This document shows positions 28,716 to 37,590 of a stretch of DNA of 41,355 nucleotides, piece by piece. This DNA is from Xanthobacteraceae bacterium (GTDB taxonomy: Bacteria; Pseudomonadota; Alphaproteobacteria; Rhizobiales; Xanthobacteraceae). Numbering within the stretch: the first letter of the stretch is position 1; every line of letters starts with the position of its first letter. The stretch spans positions 1-41,355 of the forward strand of contig JAIESC010000184.1 in assembly GCA_019746355.1 (NCBI GenBank). The letters are read 5' to 3'. The position numbers and the translations under genes were made by a program. The notes under the pieces were generated by a model. The model saw only the letters and a program-made list of their open reading frames with translations, made no database searches and was not told the origin of the DNA.

Positions 28716-29930
28716 TTACACACGCGCTCCGCCGGGCCGGCACATCGTCCACAGCACCGCGATCAGCAGCACATTGAGCGCGGCCAATGCGGCCAACACC
28801 GCCATGGTGGCGTCGGCGCCATAGTGCTCGATCAGCAACGCGCCGGCCGAAGGGGCCAGCGCCTGCGCGAGCAGGCTCGGAAACGCGAGCCGCCCCACCA
28901 GCGTCGCGTAGCGCTCCGGCCCGAACAGCGCGAGCGGCAGCGTGCCGCGGGCGATCCACATGATGCCGTAGCCGCCGCCATAGATCAGGAGGGTGAGCCA
29001 CAGAAGCGGCGCGCCGCCGACCAGCATGATCAGGCCTGCGAACATCAGCAGACATGACGCGATCATGGTCCAGATCGGATGGTAGCTCGACCCGAACATC
29101 CGCTCGACCGCGCGCGCGCCGACCTGGGCCGGTCCGAACAAGGTGCCGAGCGACACCGCGAGCGCAAAGCTTGCGCCACGCTCCTGCAGGAAGATCATCA
29201 TGTGCACGATGACGATCGAGCCGATGCTTGCGGCGAGCGTGAGGACACTGGCGAGCAGGAGCAGGATCAAGCGTTCGTTCGCGGGTGACGCGGTCCGTGA
29301 AGGCGCTGCGAGGCCAGTCGCCACCTCATCCGGCTTTTGCGGCGGCGATTTCGCAAGCGGCGGCATCACCGCCATCTGCAACGGCAGGCAGACCAACAGA
29401 TGCAGCGCCGCATAGACCAGGCAGGCGCTGCGCCAGCCGAAATTTTCCGCCAGGAACGCGCTGAGCGGCCAGCACACCGTCGAGGCAAAGCCGCCGAACA
29501 GCGTCAGGTTGGTGATCGGCGCGCGGGCGTCGCGGCCGTAGAGCTTGCCGAGCGCCGCGAACACCGCATCGTAGAGCCCGGTGCCCATGCCGCCGCCGAG
29601 CACGACCCAGCCGAACAGATAGGCCGGCAGATTTGGCGCGAGGCCGATGCACAGTAGCCCCGCGGCATACATCAGCGATGAGGCCGCGAGCACCGGCCGC
29701 CCGCCTTGCCGGTCGATGATCGCGCCGACCTTCGGCGCGATCATGCCGGCCACCAAAAGCCCGATCGAGGTGCCGCTGACCACGAAGGCGAGCGACCAGC
29801 CGGTGTCGGCGACAATCGGCGGCGCCAGCACGGCGGGGAAATAGAACGACGTGCCCCAACCGAGGATCTGGGCGATACCGAGGGCGGTGATGGTGACGGG
29901 ACGGGAGGCTTGCATGGGAGCAGCAAACAT
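28716..29930 (-). CDS. MFS transporter
   Basis: The 404-residue protein has about twelve membrane helices in two halves separated by a soluble loop (residues about 195-225, SPPQKPDEVATGL). The first half contains the MFS motif between helices 2 and 3 as APKVGAIIDRQGGRPVL, and a Gly-rich GGGMGTGLYDAVFAALGKLYG. The opening ITALGIAQILGWGTSFYFPAVLAPPIV is typical of monocarboxylate-transporter-like bacterial permeases. The substrate is unknown. It is flanked by two Bug-type genes on the opposite strand. Confidence 0.9.
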   Translation of the reverse strand: MFAAPMQASRPVTITALGIAQILGWGTSFYFPAVLAPPIVADTGWSLAFVVSGTSIGLLVAGMIAPKVGAIIDRQGGRPVLAASSLMYAAGLLCIGLAPNLPAYLFGWVVLGGGMGTGLYDAVFAALGKLYGRDARAPITNLTLFGGFASTVCWPLSAFLAENFGWRSACLVYAALHLLVCLPLQMAVMPPLAKSPPQKPDEVATGLAAPSRTASPANERLILLLLASVLTLAASIGSIVIVHMMIFLQERGASFALAVSLGTLFGPAQVGARAVERMFGSSYHPIWTMIASCLLMFAGLIMLVGGAPLLWLTLLIYGGGYGIMWIARGTLPLALFGPERYATLVGRLAFPSLLAQALAPSAGALLIEHYGADATMAVLAALAALNVLLIAVLWTMCRPGGARV

Positions 29931-30063
29931 TGCCCGCCCTGCGGTCGCGCACGCCAGCGGAAATTCGCAAAGCTGCGTTCCGCCGGGCGACGACAGCGCC
30001 CGCGTGGCGCTGCTAAGCTTGCTGCAAAAGCCGGCTCAAGCCGCTTCATCGGGAAGGAACGAC

Positions 30064-31047
30064 ATGCGCCATTGCCTTGCCGCCATGCTGGTGCTCGCCG
30101 CGTGTGTTCCGGCGGCCGCACAGTCCCCTGCGCCCGATGCGGCGAAGGATTATCCGAGCCGCGCGATCCACATCGTCGTGCCGTTCCCGGCCGGCGGGCC
30201 GGCCGACGTCGCGGCGCGGCTTCTGGCGCAGCGCATGAACGAGGACTGGGGCCAGCCGGTGATCGTCGACAACCGCCCCGGCGGCAACACCGTGATCGGC
30301 GCGCAGCTGGTCGCGAAGGCCGCGCCCGACGGTTACACGCTGCTGATGGCGATCGACTCGACGCTGGTGATGAACCAGTTTCTCTACAAATCGCTGCCCT
30401 ACGACCCGCTCGACGATTTTGCGCCGATCACGATGACCACCAAGACGGTGTCGGTGCTGGCGGTGTCGGCGCAAGACGGACCGACGTCGGTGCAAGACCT
30501 GATCGCCAAGGCGAAGGCCGCGCCGGGCAAGCTCAACTACGGTGCCGGCACCATCACCGCGCAGCTCATGGGCTATCGCTTTCACAAGGCCGCGGGCCTC
30601 GACATCGTCTATGTGCCGTTCAAGGGCACGCCGGAAACGGTCAACGGCCTGCTCACGGGCAGCGTCCAGGCGATCTATGCCGCGAACGTCACCGTGAACC
30701 CGCTGATCGAGGGCGGAAAGGTCCGTGCGCTGGCCAGGCTCGACCGCGTCGCGCCGGCCTCGCTGGCGGCCATTCCGACGCTCGCGGAGGCCGCGGGCCT
30801 TCCCAATCTGGAGGATATGTCGGTGTGGCTCGGTCTCGTCGCGCCCAAGGGCACGCCCCAGCCGATCATCGGCAAGCTCCAGCAGAAGGTCGCCCAGATC
30901 CTGTCCGACCCGGCGATGCGGGAGAAATCAGAGCGGACCGGCGCCTTTCCCGTGCCGAGCACGCCCGAGCAGTTCGGCCGCTTCATCCGCGAAGAGGCCG
31001 ACCGCTGGTCGCGCGTCCTGAAGGAAACCAACATCAGGTACGACTGA
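30064..31047 (+). CDS. TctC/Bug-family binding protein
   Basis: The third Bug protein in the window has 327 residues with a signal peptide (MRHCLAAMLVLAACVPAAAQ), followed by IHIVVPFPAGGPADVAARLL, NRPGGNTVIGAQLVAKAAPDG and IVYVPFKGTPETVNGLL. It should capture a carboxylate in the periplasm. GGAAGGA lies before the chosen ATG; the same frame is open upstream but not protein-like. The divergent MFS transporter starts 133 bases away, so the pair may share an upstream region and a substrate. No TctA or TctB gene is present. Confidence 0.93.
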   Translation: MRHCLAAMLVLAACVPAAAQSPAPDAAKDYPSRAIHIVVPFPAGGPADVAARLLAQRMNEDWGQPVIVDNRPGGNTVIGAQLVAKAAPDGYTLLMAIDSTLVMNQFLYKSLPYDPLDDFAPITMTTKTVSVLAVSAQDGPTSVQDLIAKAKAAPGKLNYGAGTITAQLMGYRFHKAAGLDIVYVPFKGTPETVNGLLTGSVQAIYAANVTVNPLIEGGKVRALARLDRVAPASLAAIPTLAEAAGLPNLEDMSVWLGLVAPKGTPQPIIGKLQQKVAQILSDPAMREKSERTGAFPVPSTPEQFGRFIREEADRWSRVLKETNIRYD

Positions 31048-31336
31048 TTCCGACCTGATTCCGGGCTTTAGATTTTTTGCTTGTGGAATTGACCCGGTTT
31101 TCGGTTAATTCCCTTGTGTGCGTCGCACAATTTTGTTCCGTAGCGATGGGCCTTCGGGCAAGATTCTTCTAAAAGGCGGCCCCTTTCCGATAGCATTAAC
31201 GAGAAGTTGCGCGAGTTATGCGCCAAACGCAATGCTGCGGCGCAGCAATACCGCTTTTCCCGGAACCTGGTGAATATTATGTATGCCACATCAAGAGCGA
31301 GCGGAATCATCCGCTGCTTTCAAAGGGTTAAAGACG

Positions 31337-31492
31337 ATGTTCCTCTCTCATCTCGTTGGCGTGTTCCAGCAATGGCGCCGCTACAACAACAGCCTTCGCG
31401 AACTCAACCGGCTTGGTGACCGCGAATTGGCCGACATCGGCATCACCCGGGGCGATATTCCCCGCGTGGCCTGGGAAAACTCCGAGCACTAA
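31337..31492 (+). CDS. DUF1127 domain small protein
   Basis: The 51-residue protein has the DUF1127 core: WRRYNNSLRELNRLGDRELADIGI followed by TRGDIPRVAW. These small Arg-rich proteins are widespread in alphaproteobacteria. Some influence phosphate and carbon metabolism or small-RNA turnover, but most are uncharacterised. I start at the ATG giving MFLSHLV, as in relatives; an in-frame ATG 18 codons earlier (31283) is possible. The roughly 290-base region upstream (31048-31336) contains no other convincing gene and is a likely regulatory leader. A strong terminator follows. Confidence 0.88.
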   Translation: MFLSHLVGVFQQWRRYNNSLRELNRLGDRELADIGITRGDIPRVAWENSEH

Positions 31493-31512
31493 TCGGCTCT
31501 GAGCCCACAGAC

Positions 31513-31546
31513 AGCGCCCGCCCGATGGCGGGCGCTTTCGTTTTTT
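31513..31546 (+). terminator. Intrinsic terminator after the DUF1127 gene
   Basis: A perfect ten-base-pair stem (AGCGCCCGCC / GGCGGGCGCT) with a CGAT loop is followed by TTCGTTTTTT. It lies about 20 bases after the stop codon. Confidence 0.93.
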
Positions 31547-31566
31547 GCAGAGCTCAAAGGGGCCCG

Positions 31567-32331
31567 TCAGGCCCCTTCCATGCCCTTGGACTTGAGCACG
31601 CCGGCCGCCGAAGGCCCGGTCAGCACCTTGATGAAGGCCTTGGCCGCCTCCGCCTCCTTGGCCGCGGTGCCGAGCCCGACCACGTAGACCGTGTAGTTCT
31701 GGATCTCGGCCGGCAGCGGGCCGACCAGCGTCACGCCCGGCTGGCCGACGATCTCGCTGATCTGGTGGATGCCGATCTCGGCGGTGCCCGCCTTCACCAG
31801 GTCGGACACGTGGCCGCCCTGCTGCAGCTTCGCCTTCGGCTTGACCTGGTCGGCGATGCCGAGCTTGTCCAGGAGGCCCGCGACATAGATGCCGCTCGAG
31901 CCGCCGCTCGCCGGATCGATGTAGCCGACCGTCGAGGCCTTGAGCAGCGCCTGCTTGAAGGCGTCGACCGTGCTCACGTCGGGCTTCGGCGCGCCCTCCT
32001 TGACCATGACGCCGACGCCGACCTTGGCCAGCCGCGCGTTGCTGCCGGCCGCGATCTTGCCGCTCTTGATGTAATCCTCGATGCCCTTCGGCGACAGCAC
32101 CAGCACGTCGAACGCCTCGCCGCCGTCGACCCGCTTCTGCAGCTGGCCGACCGTGCCGTTGTCGACCACCACCTTGTGGCCGGTCGCCTTTTCAAACTCC
32201 GGCACCAGCGCCACGACCACCGACTTGAACGCGCCCGTGGTGAGCACCTTGATCTCGGCCGCGGATGCCTGCTGTGCCATCATGCCGATTCCGATTGCAG
32301 CTCCGAGCAGGAGCCCGGTTTTACGCGTCAT
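31567..32331 (-). CDS. ModA-like extracellular substrate-binding protein
   Basis: The 254-residue exported protein has a signal peptide cleaved near ASA-AEI. The domain opens IKVLTTGAFKSVVVALVPEF, then has GHKVVVDNGTVGQLQKRV, FDVLVLSPKGIEDYIKSGKI and YIDPASGGSSGIYVAGLLD. This is the type II binding-protein pattern of the molybdate-binding ModA family and its many uncharacterised relatives (PF13531-like). No modB or modC gene is nearby, so molybdate is not assured. GGAGG lies seven bases before the ATG. It ends 21 bases from the terminator of the DUF1127 gene. Confidence 0.88.
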   Translation of the reverse strand: MTRKTGLLLGAAIGIGMMAQQASAAEIKVLTTGAFKSVVVALVPEFEKATGHKVVVDNGTVGQLQKRVDGGEAFDVLVLSPKGIEDYIKSGKIAAGSNARLAKVGVGVMVKEGAPKPDVSTVDAFKQALLKASTVGYIDPASGGSSGIYVAGLLDKLGIADQVKPKAKLQQGGHVSDLVKAGTAEIGIHQISEIVGQPGVTLVGPLPAEIQNYTVYVVGLGTAAKEAEAAKAFIKVLTGPSAAGVLKSKGMEGA

Positions 32332-32410
32332 TGTGTCGCCTCCAATGAACTTCGATCCGGAGGCCGGGAGAATGCAGGATTGCAGCCTCCCGGGCTAGCA
32401 GCTTGCCCGA

Positions 32411-32440
32411 GAAAATTCCCTCGCCATCGAGGGAATTTTC
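32411..32440 (-). terminator. Perfect palindromic hairpin, probable terminator
   Basis: A 13-base-pair perfect inverted repeat (GAAAATTCCCTCG / CGAGGGAATTTTC) surrounds a four-base loop. It lies 18 bases past the stop of the secreted transglutaminase-like gene. The GC core with an A-run on one side and a T-run on the other makes it able to act in both directions, and it separates that gene from the ModA-like gene. Confidence 0.72.
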
Positions 32441-32457
32441 AGCGGCACGCTAGCTTG

Positions 32458-33078
32458 CTAGTTCTCATCCATCCACTTCTCGACCGTCATGACGTCGGGG
32501 ACTTGGCCGAATTTGGTGGTCCACATGTCGACCACCCACCCGTTGCCGCCGACCCTTTCCTTGATGACGGCGGAGTTGTGCGGCGTCTGGCCGATCAGCA
32601 CCTTGGCGCGGTGGATCGGATCCTCAATCGTGTGATGCCGCAACAAGCCCCACTCACGCAGCACCAGCAGCAGGCTCACCGCGTTCCGCGTGGTGTCGTA
32701 GCAGTCGAAATTGTGGTCGTCGTCGCGGTTGCGGAAATCGGCGCGGGCGACGCGCCGGTTGGTGCCGACCTCGCGCCCGACCCGATGATCGAACCAGACG
32801 AAGGCCTGCTGCAGCGCCTTGCGCTCGTCGGCCGCCGACGCCTTGCCCTTGGCCATGATGTTGGTGAGCGTCGCCCGCTCGGCCGGCGAGAAATACAAGA
32901 AGAAGCGCAGCCGGCAGACGAAGCCGTAGCACACCATCATCTGACTTGCGGTCGGCGGCACCGCCTCGACCGAGGAATACATCCACTCCATCGCAGCCGA
33001 GAGCTGCACGGCGCGCGCCGGAGCCGGGCCCAGCAGAAGGCCCGCGGCCGCCAATAGCGCTGCGATCGATCGGTGCAA
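32458..33078 (-). CDS. Secreted protein with transglutaminase-like Cys/His/Asp arrangement
   Basis: The 206-residue product has a signal peptide (LLAAAGLLLGPAPARA) and then a domain with FDCYDTTRNAVSLLLVL (Cys126), TPHNSAVIKE (His167) and GWVVDMW (Asp184). A Cys at a helix start, then a His in a strand, then an Asp in the next strand is the order found in transglutaminase-like cysteine peptidases (BTLCP/DUF920 type). I infer, and do not prove, that fold. The start is uncertain: no ATG exists, and I use a TTG with GAGG nine bases upstream; a GTG at 33087 is the alternative. It is divergent from trmFO and ends before a palindromic terminator. Confidence 0.6.
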   Translation of the reverse strand: MHRSIAALLAAAGLLLGPAPARAVQLSAAMEWMYSSVEAVPPTASQMMVCYGFVCRLRFFLYFSPAERATLTNIMAKGKASAADERKALQQAFVWFDHRVGREVGTNRRVARADFRNRDDDHNFDCYDTTRNAVSLLLVLREWGLLRHHTIEDPIHRAKVLIGQTPHNSAVIKERVGGNGWVVDMWTTKFGQVPDVMTVEKWMDEN

Positions 33079-33112
33079 CTGCCCCACCCTCAAGGACCGC
33101 GAACGATTGTTA

Positions 33113-33141
33113 TTGTCGGCCTTCTGCGGGCCGCCTAGGTA
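33113..33141 (+). promoter_or_regulatory. Putative trmFO promoter
   Basis: TTGTCG (33113-33118) and TAGGTA (33136-33141) are separated by exactly 17 bases. The -10 ends six bases before the ATG and there is no Shine-Dalgarno, so a leaderless transcript is possible. Confidence 0.45.
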
Positions 33142-33147
33142 TTGTCC

Positions 33148-34566
33148 ATGGCGGAGCGTCAAATTCAACCCGTTCACATCGTCGGCGGCGGGCTCGCGGG
33201 CTCGGAAGCCGCATGGCAGCTCGCGTCGGCCGGCGTGCCCGTGGTGCTGCACGAGATGCGGCCCAGGCGCGGAACCGACGCGCATAAGACCGACGGCCTC
33301 GCCGAGCTGGTCTGCTCGAATTCGTTCCGCTCCGACGACCGCGAAACCAACGCGGTCGGGCTGCTGCACGCGGAAATGCGGCGGCTCAATTCATTGGTCA
33401 TGCGCGCAGCCGACCTGAACCAGGTTCCGGCCGGTGGCGCGCTCGCGGTGGACCGCGACGGCTTTTCCGCGGCCATCACCAAGGAGATCGTCGCCCATCC
33501 GCTGATCGAGGTTCAGCGCGAGGAAGTCACCGTGCCGCCGCCCGAGTGGGACAGCGTGATCGTCGCCACCGGTCCCCTCACCTCGCCGGCGCTCGCGCAA
33601 TCCATCAGCGGCATGACCGGCGAGGATCAGCTTGCCTTCTTCGACGCGATTGCGCCGATCGTGCATCGCGACAGCATCGACATGAACACCGCCTGGTTCC
33701 AGTCGCGCTATGACAAGGCTGGTCCCGGCGGGTCGGGCTCCGACTACATCAACTGCCCGATGGACCGCGCGCAGTACGAGGCTTTCATCGCGGCCCTGAT
33801 CGCCGGCGACAAGACCTCGTTCCACGAATGGGAAAAGTCCACGCCCTATTTCGACGGCTGCCTGCCGATCGAGGTGATGGCCGAGCGCGGCCCTGAAACG
33901 CTGCGCCACGGGCCGATGAAGCCGTTCGGCCTGACCAACCCGCACGATCCGCAGACCAAGGCCTATGCCATCGTCCAGCTGCGCCAGGACAACAAGCTCG
34001 GCACGCTGTTCAACATGGTCGGATTCCAGACCAAGCTGAAGCACGGCGAGCAGACGCGCATCTTCCGCACCATTCCGGGGCTCGAGCGCGCCGAGTTCGC
34101 GCGCCTCGGGGGCCTGCATCGCAACACGTTCCTCAACGCGCCGAAGCTGCTCGACGAGCATCTTCGGCTCAAGGCCGCGCCGCGGCTGCGCTTCGCCGGC
34201 CAGATCACCGGCTGCGAGGGCTACGTCGAATCCGCTGCGATCGGCCTGCTCGCCGGCCGTTTCGCCGCCGCCGAGCGGCGCGGCGAGCCGCTGTCGGCCC
34301 CGCCGCCCACCACGGCGCACGGCGCGCTGCTCGGCCACATCACCGGCGGCCATATCGAGACCATCGATGCCGGCCCACGCTCGTATCAGCCGATGAACGT
34401 CAACTTCGGGCTGTTTCCGCCGCTCGCGCAGATGCCGACCAAGGCTCCCGACGGCACGCGGCTGCGCGGCCCGGCCAGGGCCGTCGCCAAGAAGCGCGCG
34501 CTCACCGCGCGGGCGCTGGCCGATCTCGATCATTGGATCGGCGGCGCGCGGATCGCCGCGGAGTAA
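33148..34566 (+). CDS. trmFO: Methylenetetrahydrofolate--tRNA-(uracil-5-)-methyltransferase
   Basis: This 472-residue FAD protein makes 5-methyluridine at position 54 of tRNA using methylenetetrahydrofolate. It has the FAD motif [18 protein letters not shown] at the start, the conserved Cys56 in [11 protein letters not shown], catalytic Cys238 in [11 protein letters not shown], and [16 protein letters not shown] near the C-terminus. Length is normal. I take the ATG at 33148, as the TTG two codons before has no site. The stop codon directly abuts the stop of the convergent squalene-synthase-like gene, a tight arrangement that I recall as common in relatives. Confidence 0.97.
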   Translation: MAERQIQPVHIVGGGLAGSEAAWQLASAGVPVVLHEMRPRRGTDAHKTDGLAELVCSNSFRSDDRETNAVGLLHAEMRRLNSLVMRAADLNQVPAGGALAVDRDGFSAAITKEIVAHPLIEVQREEVTVPPPEWDSVIVATGPLTSPALAQSISGMTGEDQLAFFDAIAPIVHRDSIDMNTAWFQSRYDKAGPGGSGSDYINCPMDRAQYEAFIAALIAGDKTSFHEWEKSTPYFDGCLPIEVMAERGPETLRHGPMKPFGLTNPHDPQTKAYAIVQLRQDNKLGTLFNMVGFQTKLKHGEQTRIFRTIPGLERAEFARLGGLHRNTFLNAPKLLDEHLRLKAAPRLRFAGQITGCEGYVESAAIGLLAGRFAAAERRGEPLSAPPPTTAHGALLGHITGGHIETIDAGPRSYQPMNVNFGLFPPLAQMPTKAPDGTRLRGPARAVAKKRALTARALADLDHWIGGARIAAE

Positions 34567-35418
34567 TCAGAACGCCTTGCGCAGGTTGGTGCGGGCGGCG
34601 CGCCACAGCGCCCACTGCCGCCGCCACTGCGGCAGTTCGGCCGGTGCGAACGGCGCGTAGCCGCGGCGCTCCATGCGGTCGAGCGCCGGCCGCACCAGCG
34701 CTGCGGGCAACAGCGCCGGCAGGACTTCGGCCGGAGCAGCAGCAAGCAGCGGGCGGATCGCGGAAAGATGCTGCCGCGCCCGCAGCCGCAGCTCGGCCAG
34801 CACCGCGCGAATTTCGGTCGTGGCCTTGCCGGCGAGAACGTCGGCCGCCTGCGCGGCATAACGCTGCATCAGGTCGGCCGGCAGGTAGATTTGCCCGCGC
34901 GAGGCGTGAAGCGGCAGCGCCCGAAGGAGCCCCGAAATCGCATAGGCGATCCCGGCATGGCCGGCGAGCGCGGCGATGTCCGGGTCGCGGCCGTCGCGCA
35001 GGATGCGCGCGGCAAGGTCGATCAGCACCGCCGAGGTGTGCACGGCGTAGCGATCGAGATAGGCCACATCCGGCATCGGCTCGTCGTAGAGATCGAACGT
35101 GCGCGCATCGATCAGGTCCGCCAGCGCCTTCGGCGGCAGCCGGTAGCGCACCACCACGTCGCGGATCGCAGCCGCGACCGGATGCGCGTCGACGTCGCCG
35201 CGGCCGATGCCGCTCAAGACCTCACGCCACCACTGCAGCCGGATCTCGCCCGGCATCGGCTCGCGCGCCAGCTCCCGCGTGCGCGCCACCTCGAGGTTGA
35301 AGGCATAGAGCGCAAACAGCGCCCGGCGATATTTCGGCGGCGCGAACAGCGTTGCGAGAAAGCGATCCTTGTCGCCTTCGCGGAGCAGCGCCTCGCAATG
35401 GTCGAACGCATCCGGCAT
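34567..35418 (-). CDS. Squalene/phytoene synthase family protein (NDUFAF6-like)
   Basis: The 283-residue protein has the fold of squalene/phytoene synthases: DRFLATLFAPPKYRRALFALYAFN, EIRLQWWREVL, and AIRDVVVRYRLP. The two Asp-rich motifs that bind prenyl diphosphates are not well kept: the first reads FNLEVARTREL instead of DxxxD. That pattern is the one seen in relatives of NDUFAF6, a mitochondrial complex I assembly factor, and in their alphaproteobacterial homologues. I therefore do not call it a terpenoid synthase. It begins on the minus strand just left of the toxin-antitoxin pair and ends flush against trmFO. Confidence 0.82.
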   Translation of the reverse strand: MPDAFDHCEALLREGDKDRFLATLFAPPKYRRALFALYAFNLEVARTRELAREPMPGEIRLQWWREVLSGIGRGDVDAHPVAAAIRDVVVRYRLPPKALADLIDARTFDLYDEPMPDVAYLDRYAVHTSAVLIDLAARILRDGRDPDIAALAGHAGIAYAISGLLRALPLHASRGQIYLPADLMQRYAAQAADVLAGKATTEIRAVLAELRLRARQHLSAIRPLLAAAPAEVLPALLPAALVRPALDRMERRGYAPFAPAELPQWRRQWALWRAARTNLRKAF

Positions 35419-35549
35419 GCCGCATTATTAACTCCGCCTTCCTGCCCCGCGAAGGCGAGCCCGTTCGGGTTGACCACTTCGTCGCCCTCTGCTGCTCCAC
35501 TGAGATAGTACAAGCCCAGACAAGAAACCAAAACAGACGGCCGGCACAG

Positions 35550-36186
<637 letters not shown>

Positions 36187-36238
36187 GGCGGTCGTGCCCG
36201 CAAGTGCTCGGCGTCAGTCGCAAATTGCTGTGAAAACT

Positions 36239-36625
36239 TCAGTCGACCGCGATGAAGCCCGCGGCGACGCGGCGGCCTTCGCCCAGAAGAATGTTGTAGG
36301 TGCTGACCGCCGTTCCGGTCCTCGACGTCTCGACGTTGATCTTCAAGTCGCGGAAGCGGTCGGCGAGCGCCTCGGGCATGATCCAGCGGTCGCGGCCTGC
36401 GCCGAGCAGAAACAGCCCGATGTCGGCGGCTTCGGCAAACACCGGCTGCAGCGTCTGCTCGTCGATGTCGGCGGCCTGCGCGACCGGCCACGCCCAGATG
36501 CCGCTCGGCAGGCACAGGAGCGAGCCGCGATGCGACATGCCGCCGAAGCGGAAGCCGCCCTTGCCGTAGCCGTCGATCGGCACGCGCTGCGGCAGATGCG
36601 GCCGGTCGCCCGGGGCCGCGGCCAC
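36239..36625 (-). CDS. Mth938-like domain protein (DUF498)
   Basis: The 128-residue protein has IDGYGKGGFRFGGMSHRGSL at residues 16-35, then FAEAADIGLFLLGAG and TYNILLGEGRRVAAGFIAV. This is the Mth938/DUF498 fold, related to the human mitochondrial complex I assembly factor NDUFAF3. The start is a GTG three bases downstream of the secF stop codon, with GAAGG six bases before the GTG, so it is translationally linked to secF. It is the last gene of the yajC-secD-secF unit, and NDUFAF6-like (34567) and NDUFAF3-like genes lie within a few kilobases of each other. Confidence 0.88.
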   Translation of the reverse strand: MAAAPGDRPHLPQRVPIDGYGKGGFRFGGMSHRGSLLCLPSGIWAWPVAQAADIDEQTLQPVFAEAADIGLFLLGAGRDRWIMPEALADRFRDLKINVETSRTGTAVSTYNILLGEGRRVAAGFIAVD

Positions 36626-36627
36626 GC

Positions 36628-37560
36628 TCAGCCTTCGTCTGTGGTGTGCAGATCGCGGCCGGTGCCGACGCCGAGATAGATCAGGATCGGGGCGGCGATG
36701 AAGATCGAGGTGTAGGTGCCGACCAGCACCACGCCGAACATCATGGTCGCGGTGAAGCTGTGGATGGCGTGGCCGCCGAAGACGAACAGCGCCAGCAGCG
36801 CCAGCGTCACGGTCACGTGGGTGATGATCGAACGCGACAGCGTGGCATTGACCGAGATGTTGAGCAGATCGGCCATCGACAGGCGCTTGTAGCGGCGCAG
36901 CATCTCGCGGATACGGTCGTAGATGACGATGGTGTCGTTCAGTGAATAGCCGAGAATGGTGAGCAGCGCGGCGATGCTGGTGAGATCGAAGTCGATCTGC
37001 GTGATCGACATGAATCCGATAGTGAGCACGATGTCGTGTATGTTGGCAATCATGGCGCCGAGCGCGAACTGCCATTCGAACCGGAACCAGAGGTAGACCA
37101 GAATCGCCACGACCGCAGCCATCAGGCCCAGCGTGCCGCTGGTCAGAAACTCGGTGGAGACACGCGGGCCGACCACTTCGAGACGCCGGTACTCGACGCT
37201 GTCGCCGAGCGCACCCTTGACCTTCTCCACCGCAGCCTGCTGCGCGTCCTCGCCGCCCGGCTGCTGTGCGAGGCGAATGAGCACGTCGGTCGGCGCACCG
37301 AACTGCTGAAGCTGAACCTCGCCGACACCGAGCCCGCTGAGCGTGGAGCGCATCTTGGCAAGATCGGCCGGCCCTGCCTTGGACTGCACCTCCATCAGCG
37401 TGCCGCCGACGAAGTCGATGCCGAAGTTCAGGCCGTGGTTGAAGTAGAGAAAGATCGCCAGGATCGACAGCACCGCGGACAGCGGAAAGCTGATGCGCCG
37501 GAAGCGCATGAAATCGAACTTGGTGTCATCGGGTACGATGCGAAGCAGGCGCATGCGCAT
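36628..37560 (-). CDS. secF: Protein translocase subunit SecF
   Basis: The 310-residue protein has the SecF opening: helix ISFPLSAVLSILAIFLYF, then NFGIDFVGGTLMEVQ, a periplasmic P1-type domain, and the five-helix block with VLTIGFMSITQIDFDLTSIA, LGYSLNDTIVIYDRIRE and a long LSRSIITHVTVTLALLALFVFGG. SecDF pulls secreted proteins through SecYEG with proton-motive force. Length and order are normal. It follows secD by 30 bases and precedes the Mth938-like gene, which starts just beyond its stop. Confidence 0.97.
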   Translation of the reverse strand: MRMRLLRIVPDDTKFDFMRFRRISFPLSAVLSILAIFLYFNHGLNFGIDFVGGTLMEVQSKAGPADLAKMRSTLSGLGVGEVQLQQFGAPTDVLIRLAQQPGGEDAQQAAVEKVKGALGDSVEYRRLEVVGPRVSTEFLTSGTLGLMAAVVAILVYLWFRFEWQFALGAMIANIHDIVLTIGFMSITQIDFDLTSIAALLTILGYSLNDTIVIYDRIREMLRRYKRLSMADLLNISVNATLSRSIITHVTVTLALLALFVFGGHAIHSFTATMMFGVVLVGTYTSIFIAAPILIYLGVGTGRDLHTTDEG

Positions 37561-37590
37561 GTGGCGCTGAAATCCCAGGTTCGAAGACCG

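Noticed and set aside
31068..31310. Minus-strand 80-codon frame upstream of the DUF1127 gene
   Set aside because: No ribosome site or family resemblance; the stretch more likely is the regulatory region of the DUF1127 gene.
31525..33057. Plus-strand open frame of 510 codons over the ModA-like and transglutaminase-like genes
   Set aside because: It spans two minus-strand genes with signal peptides and a terminator palindrome, and its composition (Arg/Asp/His-rich) is that of an antisense shadow.
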